The position numbers were made by a program, and so were the translations under genes. Source: Mucilaginibacter sp. (lineage in GTDB: Bacteria > Bacteroidota > Bacteroidia > Sphingobacteriales > Sphingobacteriaceae). Taken from it: DNA of 64,000 nucleotides. Shown here piece by piece: positions 27,598 through 35,229 of this stretch. The stretch is taken from contig NZ_JAQBOC010000043.1 in the NCBI RefSeq assembly GCF_028288225.1, positions 1-64,000 on the forward strand, given 5' to 3'. Numbering within the stretch: position 1 is the stretch's first letter; every line of letters begins with the position of its first letter. The notes under the pieces were generated by a model. That model ran no database searches, was not told the DNA's origin, and was given only the letters and a program-made list of their open reading frames with translations.

Positions 27598-28902
27598 ATG
27601 AAAATAATTAATTATCCCTTACTTGTAATTTTAATACTTTGCCTTGCCCTTAACGGTAATGCGCAAACAAAACACAGCAAAAACACACTCTATCCCACTT
27701 ACAAGGGCTTAATTATGGCCGGATACCAGGGATGGTTCAGCGCGGCCGGCGATGGGAGCAATTCATCGCGTTATGCCTATGGGAACGAGGAGCGGTCAGG
27801 GATTGACTTGTGGCCCGATGTAAGCGAGTATGAAAAAACATATCCTACGCCATTCAAGCTTTCAGACGGGCAGCCTGCGCTTTTTTTTAGCTCGGCAGAT
27901 AAAAGCACTGTTGACCTTCATTTTAAATGGATGCAGCAATATGGAGTTGATGGCGTGTTTGTGCAGCGTTTTTTTAATACTGCAAAAAGTAAGGATAAAA
28001 AAAACAGCAGGTCTTCATTTATAATGCAAAATGCGCTGGAAGCTGCTTCAAAATATAAAAGAGCTATCGCAGTTATGTATGACCTTTCAGGGCTGGCGGC
28101 TTCGGGTGAAGATTGTTCGGCTATAATAGAAGATTGGAAATATTTGGTTGATGAGCTTAAAGTAACCAATCAGCAAGAAACAAATACCTATTTAAACTTT
28201 AATGGAAAACCAATAGTTGCTATATGGGGCGTTGGCTTTCCCGACAGGCCATACAACATAAGGAATATAGGCTTGGAAAGATTGATTGACTTTTTAAAAA
28301 ACGACCCGGTTTATGGAGGCTGCGCAGTTATGCTGGGAGTGCCCAACTCGTGGCGTACCTTAAGAGGGGATTGCAATCCGGACCCTTACCTGCACGACCT
28401 GATTAAACAATGTGATATTGTATTGCCCTGGAGCGTACAGCGTTATTCGCCACTACTGCATAATGATATGAACAGGTACAGGGATGATTTGATTGAAGAT
28501 ATGAAATGGTGCCGGGAAAACAACCTTAGCTATGTGCCGTGTGTATATCCGGGATTTAGCTGGCATAACCTGAGCCGTTATGAATTTCCGGATGATATAA
28601 AGCCCATCGCATCCATACCACGTATGGGCGGACGCTTCTACTGGCAAATGTTGTCAACTGCAATGTCATCAGGTGCGGGCATGTTATATGTGGCTATGTT
28701 TGATGAGGTTAATGAGGGTACGGCTATTTTCAAGGTCACGGATAATCCTCCGGTAAGCAAGACTAACCCTGAAACAAAGTTTGCAGATCTTGAAGGAAAG
28801 CCATCCGACTATTATTTATGGCTAACCGGCGAGGCCGCAAAAATATTAAGAAATGAGGAACCCCTTAATTTTAAATTGCCTGTCCGGAAGACTGAAAAAT
28901 AA
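27598..28902 (+). CDS. GH99-like endo-alpha-mannosidase
   Basis: 434 residues with a signal peptide ending GNAQ. The family opening GLIMAGYQGWFSAAGDGS and the HFKWMQQYGVDGVFVQRF barrel segment are typical of GH99/GH71-like proteins. A pair of glutamates three apart, Glu370 and Glu373 in FDEVNEGT, matches the GH99 catalytic ExxE. Bacterial GH99 enzymes cleave alpha-1,2-linked mannan or glucosyl-mannose internally, complementing the exo-acting GH92s here. It is divergent from the SARP-like regulator, sharing its 358-nt control region. Confidence 0.88.
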   Translation: MKIINYPLLVILILCLALNGNAQTKHSKNTLYPTYKGLIMAGYQGWFSAAGDGSNSSRYAYGNEERSGIDLWPDVSEYEKTYPTPFKLSDGQPALFFSSADKSTVDLHFKWMQQYGVDGVFVQRFFNTAKSKDKKNSRSSFIMQNALEAASKYKRAIAVMYDLSGLAASGEDCSAIIEDWKYLVDELKVTNQQETNTYLNFNGKPIVAIWGVGFPDRPYNIRNIGLERLIDFLKNDPVYGGCAVMLGVPNSWRTLRGDCNPDPYLHDLIKQCDIVLPWSVQRYSPLLHNDMNRYRDDLIEDMKWCRENNLSYVPCVYPGFSWHNLSRYEFPDDIKPIASIPRMGGRFYWQMLSTAMSSGAGMLYVAMFDEVNEGTAIFKVTDNPPVSKTNPETKFADLEGKPSDYYLWLTGEAAKILRNEEPLNFKLPVRKTEK

Positions 28903-29100
28903 TTTCATACAAATAAAATATTTTATCAACTCACAGTCACATACCAATGTCTTTCTGTTGTGGATCGTGCTCCCTTTTTTCACAGTATGTGAAAAATATG
29001 CGATAAATAATTCAATTTGTTATGTTTTTGACTTAAGAAATTTATATTTACCTTATTATAAATGTAAGCATCCTGCTTACGCTAGTAATAAGGTTTAGGT

Positions 29101-29136
29101 AAAACCCCCAAACAGCAAGTGTGAGGGGGTTTTTAT
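29101..29136. terminator. Hairpin terminator
   Basis: AAAACCCCC (29101-29109) pairs with GGGGGTTTT (from 29125), with a 15-nt loop and a long T run. It lies between the convergent GH99 and MarR genes and can serve both strands because of the flanking A and T tracts. Confidence 0.75.
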
Positions 29137-29194
29137 TTTTAATGTGCCGTCCTATAAAAAGTTGACTAAAATAAGTCAGCATATGAAAGTTCAA

Positions 29195-29830
29195 CTATTT
29201 TCCCTCTCCTACTATCTCCTTCAAAATTTCATCAAAAGCTTTATTCTTATGTTTTGGAAAGGTGCCGGCAAACCTCTCACTAACCGGGCTTAGTAAGTGA
29301 AGGCACAATTGTTTATCCTCGTCTGATAAAACGCTTACCATCATTTTGGCAACCTGCAGCACGCGCACTTTCGCCTTGCCAAGGGATTCTTCTCCTTTGG
29401 TTGTGAGCTTAAGTCTTTTAATACGCTTATCTTCTTTGTCTGAATGTTCATTGATTAATCCTCTTTTTTTCATCCGGTTTAACATATTGGTACCGCTTGA
29501 TAGTTCCATAATGTTGTTGTAGATAGCCTCGGATTTAATTGGATTTACCTGGTTAAAAATGGTGACCAGTATGCCAAATTCTTCTATCTGATCTAAACCT
29601 GTGCCTTCCAGCGCCTTATTTGAATAAACTATATGATATTTCCCTATCCGCCTGATCAAGATCATCAGCTTCCCGTTTATGTCGGGATGCAGCTGCCATT
29701 CAGGAACAGCCAGCTTTTCTTCTTTTGCCGCTAACGATAGCCGGTGCCGAAAGAAATCATCAATAGTGCAATCGGGGTGCTGCGCTTCATAATCTCCCCA
29801 TAGTTTAACCAACTCAACCGTTTTATTCAC
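29195..29830 (-). CDS. MarR family transcriptional regulator
   Basis: With the GTG start at 29830 it has 211 residues. The GTG is preferred to the ATG at 29884 because a -7 element (TAAATTTG, 29859-29852) lies between them and an AAAGGAAG ribosome site precedes it. The winged helix is at about 85-165: AIYNNIMELSSGTNMLNRMKK, then GLINEHSDKEDKRIKRLKLT, the wing with the usual D-x-R. It faces a membrane protein/NAD(P)-binding/DoxX operon over two TACC-n2-n2-GGTA palindromes, so it probably represses that operon and itself. Confidence 0.9.
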   Translation of the reverse strand: MNKTVELVKLWGDYEAQHPDCTIDDFFRHRLSLAAKEEKLAVPEWQLHPDINGKLMILIRRIGKYHIVYSNKALEGTGLDQIEEFGILVTIFNQVNPIKSEAIYNNIMELSSGTNMLNRMKKRGLINEHSDKEDKRIKRLKLTTKGEESLGKAKVRVLQVAKMMVSVLSDEDKQLCLHLLSPVSERFAGTFPKHKNKAFDEILKEIVGEGK

Positions 29831-29851
29831 TGTTTTACTTCCTTTTGGTAG

Positions 29852-29859
29852 CAAATTTA
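29852..29859 (-). promoter_or_regulatory. -7 element of the MarR gene
   Basis: TAAATTTG on the minus strand, a perfect TAnnTTTG match, 21 nt before the GTG start. It decides the start codon choice. Confidence 0.55.
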
Positions 29860-29889
29860 AAAAAAAGAGTGAAAGAATTTGCATTTAAC

Positions 29890-29932
29890 TACCATATGGT
29901 ATATAATTGTATATTATTTATACCTAATGGTA
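29890..29932. promoter_or_regulatory. Paired MarR operator-like palindromes
   Basis: TACCATATGGTA (29890-29901) is a perfect 12-bp palindrome. TACCTAATGGTA (29921-29932) repeats it 31 bp away with only the two central bases swapped. Both lie in the MarR/membrane-protein divergent region. Confidence 0.65.
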
Positions 29933-29981
29933 TTAATATATGATTTTTACTGAATTACTATTTACTCTTTTTTATAAAAAC

Positions 29982-30458
29982 ATGAACACACTAACACTTC
30001 TCCAGGCACTTTTGGTATTACATCTTACCGGCTTAATTATCATGGCCGGTACCACATTTGTAGACTTTACAATATTTAAAACCTTTTGGAAGCAATTTGA
30101 CACGGACAGGGAAAAATCACAGGGAATCCTGCAGGCAACTGCAAAATCTTCCAGATGGATAGGGATCGGCGCTGCTTTACTGGTGTTTACCGGCATAGGT
30201 ATGATGGCCATAACCCACGGCGTTTTCGGCGAACAGGTATGGTTCAGGATAAAGTTCGGACTTGTTATTATTTTAATTCTGAATGGCATACTTATGGGCA
30301 GGGGGCAGGGAACAAAGCTGCGAAAGGTAATGGCCGGTGAGGTTGTAAATATCAGCATCCAGGCAGAAGGTATAAAGGCTAAGCTGAACCTTTTCTTTTT
30401 TACGCAACTGGCTCTTTTTTTAATAGTTATTTTTTTAAGCGTATTTAAATTTAATTAA
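29982..30458 (+). CDS. Four-helix integral membrane protein, function unknown
   Basis: 158 residues from the ATG at 29982; an in-frame ATG at 29940 would add 14 residues overlapping the operator region. Four hydrophobic segments are visible, including LLQALLVLHLTGLIIMAGTT, SRWIGIGAALLVFTGIGMMA, WFRIKFGLVIILILNGILMG and FFFTQLALFLIVIFLSVF. The His in the first helix and the overall plan recall small heme-binding or DUF2269-like membrane proteins, but I cannot assign it. It is the first gene of the MarR-controlled operon, followed after 60 nt by an NAD(P)-binding protein. Confidence 0.8.
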   Translation: MNTLTLLQALLVLHLTGLIIMAGTTFVDFTIFKTFWKQFDTDREKSQGILQATAKSSRWIGIGAALLVFTGIGMMAITHGVFGEQVWFRIKFGLVIILILNGILMGRGQGTKLRKVMAGEVVNISIQAEGIKAKLNLFFFTQLALFLIVIFLSVFKFN

Positions 30459-30518
30459 CCCTTGTATAGGAAACACCTGTGCAAAGATTATAGTGAAATA
30501 TTTTAAATAAGATCATAA

Positions 30519-31190
30519 ATGGAATCTCAAGCAACATCACCTGTTTATAAACTATTAATTGTAGGTGCAAACGGAGGCATAGGGCGGCAATGCGTTGAAA
30601 TGGCATTACAAGCAGGGCACCACGTTACGGCACTGCTCCGCAACCCTGCAAAGCTGGATGTCCATCACCCCAATCTTGAACTTATAAAGGGAGATATTAC
30701 ACGCCCTGAAACATTTGAAGATCACCTTGCAAATAAAGACGTTGTAATATCTGCAATAGGTGTAAGCGGGGGATTGGGATCGGATGAGCCAACAACATTG
30801 TACTCGCAGGGAAATGCTAACCTTTTAAAGGCAATGAATAAAAAGGGGATAAAACGTGTTTTTTTTATTTCAGCATCTGCCATTGAGATAAGCCCGGTAT
30901 TGCCTTTTTATGTAAGATGGGCTGAAAAATACATCATTCAAAAATTATTAAAGCATATGTATGCCGACCTGAGAGTAATGGAGGAACTGATAAAAGAGAG
31001 CAATGCCGACTGGACAATTATACGCCCTCCGCAACTGTCGGACAAGCCGGTAACCGGTAAATACCGTGTTGCCATTAATGCTTTCCTTAAAAATTGCCTC
31101 AAAATTTCACGGGCCGATGTGGCTCATTACATCATTCACAATATAGGCAGTAAAGCAACGTATAAGACGGTTATTGAAATAGGTTATTAA
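30519..31190 (+). CDS. NAD(P)H-binding atypical SDR protein
   Basis: 223 residues. The Rossmann motif LLIVGANGGIGRQCVEMALQ is at about 12-31, DVVISAIGVSG at 75-85, and VFFISASAIEISP follows at 115-127. There is no YxxxK pair in the usual place, as in atypical or extended SDRs (NmrA-like and BVR-B-like). Such proteins are often redox sensors or quinone/flavin reductases. It is in the MarR operon with DoxX, which suggests a response to electrophiles or oxidants; the substrate is unknown. Confidence 0.88.
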   Translation: MESQATSPVYKLLIVGANGGIGRQCVEMALQAGHHVTALLRNPAKLDVHHPNLELIKGDITRPETFEDHLANKDVVISAIGVSGGLGSDEPTTLYSQGNANLLKAMNKKGIKRVFFISASAIEISPVLPFYVRWAEKYIIQKLLKHMYADLRVMEELIKESNADWTIIRPPQLSDKPVTGKYRVAINAFLKNCLKISRADVAHYIIHNIGSKATYKTVIEIGY

Positions 31191-31210
31191 GGATATCAGC
31201 AACTTGAAAA

Positions 31211-31600
31211 ATGAAAAATAATAAAACGGCATACTGGCTAATAACTGGAGTTATATCTGCATTTATATTATTTAGTGCATGGTACTCAGGCACGCATAAA
31301 GTGGAGTTTACTCAAAAGCTGGGCTTCCCTGAATATTTCAGGATTGAGCTTACTGTGGCTAAAATATTGGGCGTTATTGTGTTGCTTATTCCTCAGGTAT
31401 CTAACCGGGTAAAGGAGTGGGTTTATGTTAGTTTCAGTGTTTGCCTTATTTCGGCATTTATAGCAAAAGTAAATAGCGGTTACCCGCTTTCGGGAGTGGC
31501 GGAGCCGATATCTGTATTTATAATAATGACGATCTTATTATGGTATTTAAATAAGCTCAACAAAACCCCAAATACAAAAGATGCCATAAGCAACAATTGA
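31211..31600 (+). CDS. DoxX family membrane protein
   Basis: 129 residues, four transmembrane helices (TAYWLITGVISAFILFSAWY, VAKILGVIVLLIP, WVYVSFSVCLISAFIAKV, PISVFIIMTILLWYL). The GFPEYFRIELTVAKILG segment is typical of DoxX-like proteins in Bacteroidetes. It is the third gene of the MarR-linked operon, 20 nt after the NAD(P)-binding gene. The exact role of the family is unsettled; it is linked to membrane redox stress. Confidence 0.88.
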   Translation: MKNNKTAYWLITGVISAFILFSAWYSGTHKVEFTQKLGFPEYFRIELTVAKILGVIVLLIPQVSNRVKEWVYVSFSVCLISAFIAKVNSGYPLSGVAEPISVFIIMTILLWYLNKLNKTPNTKDAISNN

Positions 31601-31627
31601 GATCCTTATTGATTAACGGGTAAAACG

Positions 31628-31852
31628 ATGAAGCAGGTTGAAATATTTAAAACTGATGTGCATAACGAAGGCGAAGCCAGCTTAGTAATCTTCCTGCTTG
31701 ATGAATATTACCCTGATTTTAAAGTAAACTTTGATATGGATGATGACGATAAGATCCTGCGGGTTGAGAGTACAGAAAAACAGATCAGCGGCAGCGAAAT
31801 TGAATCGCTGCTGGAAGGTATTGGAGTGTGCTGTAAAATTTTTAAGGATTAA
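31628..31852 (+). CDS. Small hypothetical protein, HMA-like fold without metal ligands
   Basis: 74 residues with a beta-alpha-beta-beta-alpha-beta pattern (VEIFKTDV, SLVIFLLDEYYP, FKVNFDMDDDDKILRVES, GSEIESLLEGIGVCCKIF) like a heavy-metal-associated domain. The usual CxxC loop is replaced by NEGEAS. Such stand-alone proteins are common in Bacteroidetes and have no known function. It is 27 nt after the DoxX stop and may be part of the same transcript. Confidence 0.7.
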   Translation: MKQVEIFKTDVHNEGEASLVIFLLDEYYPDFKVNFDMDDDDKILRVESTEKQISGSEIESLLEGIGVCCKIFKD

Positions 31853-32203
31853 GTCAGAAGAATTGGAGACTATGCCCATCTAAACAAGCCACTCAAAGTG
31901 GGTGATCTTTCTATTTATCGAAAATATAAGAAAATATTTATTAACCATATCTTAGTTATTATACTACACTAGTTCCAATTAACTAATCACAATAGCGGTT
32001 TAAACATAGTTTACAAACGGCTATAATTTTAAAGCCATACAATTTAAAAAATGCAATTGCAAAAGCTATATCTCAGGTAAAAACGTACCACCTATAGTTG
32101 TAAAGGCATTTAAATGGCGAGATGATGCAAACGTACAAACCAGTATACAGGCAGTTTTTGTAATTTATTAGATAGGGGCACTTGTTTTGTATACATCGGT
32201 CAG
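31853..32203. other. Intergenic stretch without a recognised element
   Basis: 351 nt, AT-rich. A weak CCACT-CAA-AGTGG hairpin near 31894 follows the small gene. I see no gene, repeat or clear promoter before the next regulator. Confidence 0.4.
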
Positions 32204-32755
32204 ATGATATTCTATATAAAAAACATGGTTTGTATTCGCTGCAAAATGGTGGTGAAGCATGAACTCGAAAACCTAGGCCTATTTTGTTTACATGTCGAGA
32301 TTGGCCGGGTTGAGGTTGAAGGCACGGTTTCTGCGGTGGATATAATGAAATTTAAAATTGCTTTACTCGGATCAGGGTTGGAATTGATATACGACAAAAG
32401 AAGCATTCTTGTTGAAAAGATCAAGAACATTATATCAGAAATGGTAAATTATTCCGACGATCCGTTAAAAACAAATTTCTCATATTACCTAAGTGATAAA
32501 TTAAGTCTCGACTATACTTATCTCGCAAATGTATTTTCAGAACACCAGGGCATTACTATTGAACGCTTTATAATTATGAATAGAATTCAGAAAGTAAAGG
32601 AATTGATCTGCTATAATGAACTTAACCTTACCGAAATTTCATGGAAGCTGCATTACAGCAGTGTAGCCCATTTATCAACACAGTTTAAAAAAATAACGGG
32701 TATAACACCTTCCTTCTATAAACATTTAGAATGCAGTAACCCAGTCAGTATCTAA
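32204..32755 (+). CDS. AraC-type regulator with an N-terminal CxxC (HMA-like) domain
   Basis: 183 residues. The first 70 form a heavy-metal-associated-like beta-alpha-beta unit, IKNMVCIRCKMVVKHELENL, with the CIRC motif at 11-14, where copper or zinc chaperones bind metal. The C-terminal 100 residues carry the AraC double helix-turn-helix: DKLSLDYTYLANVFSEHQ and NLTEISWKLHYSSVAHLSTQ-FKK. A metal-responsive or redox-responsive transcription factor in one chain is a reasonable inference. It stands alone before the ice-binding/OmpA pair. Confidence 0.85.
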   Translation: MIFYIKNMVCIRCKMVVKHELENLGLFCLHVEIGRVEVEGTVSAVDIMKFKIALLGSGLELIYDKRSILVEKIKNIISEMVNYSDDPLKTNFSYYLSDKLSLDYTYLANVFSEHQGITIERFIIMNRIQKVKELICYNELNLTEISWKLHYSSVAHLSTQFKKITGITPSFYKHLECSNPVSI

Positions 32756-32890
32756 ATGTGTGAATTATAGAACTTATTTAAATAATAGTGTAACATATGA
32801 CCCTTCCTCATAAGGTAGGTTTGTAATGTCCCTGAACTCTAATCAAATAGTAATTCAAGGTACAATTCACTAATATTTAAATATCAATCT

Positions 32891-35143
32891 ATGATAAAAA
32901 AACCTACTTCGACTTTGTATGGTGCTCAAGTGTGTAAAAGCAGAGGCTATACTAAAATATTTCATACTACGTGGTCAGTGGTATTATTGCTTGTAATTTT
33001 ATTTACAGCCGGATGTAAAAAAGACAAATATAAGGGAGAAATTATAGGCAAATGCCCTGTAGTTGTTACTACAGACCCAATGGACAAAGCGGTTGATGTT
33101 GTGCTTGACAAGGTTATTTCTATAACCTTTAATACCAATATGAATGCGGCAACTATAAGCAAAACTACCTTTACTATAAAACAAGGCACAACACTTGTTT
33201 CGGGTACAATATCGCCAACTCCAAACGGAGCCATCTTTACATTTAAACCCGATGTTGCTTTGTTACCTTTTACTGTTTATACAGGAACGGTTACAACGGG
33301 TGCCACAGACACATTACGAACAGCTTTAGCGAATAATTATGTTTGGACGTTTACAACTATTCCTTTTGTAACATTAGCATCAAATCCGGTACTTGGCGGA
33401 ATAACAACCGGTATGGGGGCATTTGCCCAGGGTTCGGCTGCAACGGTAACAGCAACACCAAATACCGGTTTCGTTTTTACCAACTGGACAGAGAACGGAA
33501 CAATTGTTTCAACAAGTTCAAGTTATCAGTTTACAATTGCCGGAAACAGAACACTGACGGCAAATTTCGCTAAGGTAAATATCGGGAGCTTTGCGGTAGT
33601 ACTGTCGTCAAGTCCATTAGCAGGTGGAAAAACCGGCGGATCAGGATCATACCTCTCCGGTTCATCCGTAACAACAACGGCAACGCCGTCAGCAGGATAC
33701 ACCTTTATTAACTGGACTGATAACGGTGCAATAGTTTCTACCAGCTCTAGTTATCATTTTATTTTAACAAAAAACAGGGCACTGGTTGCCAACTTTAAAG
33801 TGATACCTGCATCACAATTTGCTGTTGTGTTATCTTCAAGTCCTCCGGAAGGTGGTACAACCAATGGATCTGGTGCGTATGCGGCAGGTACTTCTGTAAC
33901 GGTAACTGCGACTAAAAACACCGGTTACTCCTTTACCAACTGGACAGAGAACAGTGCTGTTGTTTCCACCAGCCCTTCCTATACATTTCCTTTAAGTTCG
34001 AACAAAACGTTAGTTGCCAATTTTACAATTAATACTTACACATTAAATGTAACAGCAATTAATGGAACTGTTGTAAAAACGCCTAACCAGGCCAACTACA
34101 ATAGCGGGGCCACTGTACAGCTTAAAGCAACAGCCAGCCCTGGTTATAAATTTTTATCATGGAGCGGTGATGCATCGGGCTCAACAAACCCTTTAGTTGT
34201 AACTATGAATTCAAATAAAGCCGTTGTTGCAAATTTCGTGAGCACTGCATTCACATTAAATGTAACAGCAATTAATGGAACTGTTGTGAAAACGCCTAAC
34301 CAGGCCACTTACAATAGCGGGACCACTGTACAGCTTAAAGCAACTCCTAATACAGGTTTCGTATTCTCATCATGGAGCGGGGATGCAACGGGTTCAATAA
34401 ACCCCTTAGTTGTAACTATGAATTCAAACAAAACCATTGCAGCCAACTTTAAAATTGCACCTGCAATTGGGCCAGGGCCAATTGATCTTGGCGGGGCAGG
34501 TATTTTTACAATCTTAACGAAATCCGGGATCTCTACAACCGGCGTTACATCGGTAGGTGGAAATATAGGTGTGAGCCCTGCGGCCGCAACTTCTATTACA
34601 GGATTTGGACTAATTATGAATTCTAACGGACAATCAGCACATACACCGATTGTAACCGGAAGTGTTTTTGCCGCCGACTATGCAGCACCTACTCCATCAA
34701 ACATGACAACAGCCGTAAATAATATGCAAACCGCCTATACAACAGCAAATGGCCTGGTAACTCCTGCACCAATAGTTGACTTGTATGCCGGAAACATAAG
34801 CGGAAAAATCTTGCCTCCCGGTTTATACAAATATAGTTCTGGTGTTTTAATAACAAGCGCCGGCGTAACACTGGCAGGCGGGCCAAATGATACATGGGTT
34901 TTCCAGATATCGCAGGACCTGACGGTAAATAACAGCGCTATTATAAAATTAACCGGCGGTGCACAAGCCAAAAACATTTACTGGGTTGTAGCCGGCCAGG
35001 CCACTCTTGGAACCAATGTTAATTTTAGTGGAAATATATTAAGTAAGACTTTGATTTCCCTAAATACAGGCACCAAAGTTAAAGGCAGGTTATTAGCACA
35101 AACGGCAGTTACCCTAAATGCCAGTACAGTAATATTACCATAA
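32891..35143 (+). CDS. Ice-binding (DUF3494) lipoprotein with bacterial repeat domains
   Basis: 750 residues. Lipoprotein signal with LFTAGCKKD (Cys at about 42); a Big_5/Ig-like domain (about 55-155, VVTTDPMDKAVDVVLDKVIS); five repeats of about 70 residues (about 157-530), three ending in TLTANF/ALVANF/TLVANF and two of a second type starting TLNVTAINGTVV; then a C-terminal DUF3494 ice-binding domain (about 535-750, with GGNIGVSP and GKILPPGLYKYSS). DUF3494 proteins bind ice crystals or inhibit recrystallisation; as a surface lipoprotein it could act in ice adhesion or in the matrix. An OmpA-type protein follows after 86 nt and is probably co-transcribed. Confidence 0.92.
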   Translation: MIKKPTSTLYGAQVCKSRGYTKIFHTTWSVVLLLVILFTAGCKKDKYKGEIIGKCPVVVTTDPMDKAVDVVLDKVISITFNTNMNAATISKTTFTIKQGTTLVSGTISPTPNGAIFTFKPDVALLPFTVYTGTVTTGATDTLRTALANNYVWTFTTIPFVTLASNPVLGGITTGMGAFAQGSAATVTATPNTGFVFTNWTENGTIVSTSSSYQFTIAGNRTLTANFAKVNIGSFAVVLSSSPLAGGKTGGSGSYLSGSSVTTTATPSAGYTFINWTDNGAIVSTSSSYHFILTKNRALVANFKVIPASQFAVVLSSSPPEGGTTNGSGAYAAGTSVTVTATKNTGYSFTNWTENSAVVSTSPSYTFPLSSNKTLVANFTINTYTLNVTAINGTVVKTPNQANYNSGATVQLKATASPGYKFLSWSGDASGSTNPLVVTMNSNKAVVANFVSTAFTLNVTAINGTVVKTPNQATYNSGTTVQLKATPNTGFVFSSWSGDATGSINPLVVTMNSNKTIAANFKIAPAIGPGPIDLGGAGIFTILTKSGISTTGVTSVGGNIGVSPAAATSITGFGLIMNSNGQSAHTPIVTGSVFAADYAAPTPSNMTTAVNNMQTAYTTANGLVTPAPIVDLYAGNISGKILPPGLYKYSSGVLITSAGVTLAGGPNDTWVFQISQDLTVNNSAIIKLTGGAQAKNIYWVVAGQATLGTNVNFSGNILSKTLISLNTGTKVKGRLLAQTAVTLNASTVILP
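34040..34459 (+). repeat. Recently duplicated 213-nt coding repeats
   Basis: Two tandem in-frame copies (34040 and 34253 onward) encode the last two repeat domains of the ice-binding lipoprotein. Their first 90 or so nucleotides differ at about four sites. Confidence 0.8.
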
Positions 35144-35229
35144 ATCAGATTAAATAATAAAGCGGTTTATCCTCCCTCGGGAGGGTAAACTTTAGCTAAA
35201 CGAATAAAATTAATTTCAAAAAAGAACTT

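Noticed and set aside
28853..29098. 81-codon plus-strand ORF overlapping the end of GH99
   Set aside because: It overlaps the GH99 frame and then runs through AT-rich sequence with no ribosome site; a chance ORF.
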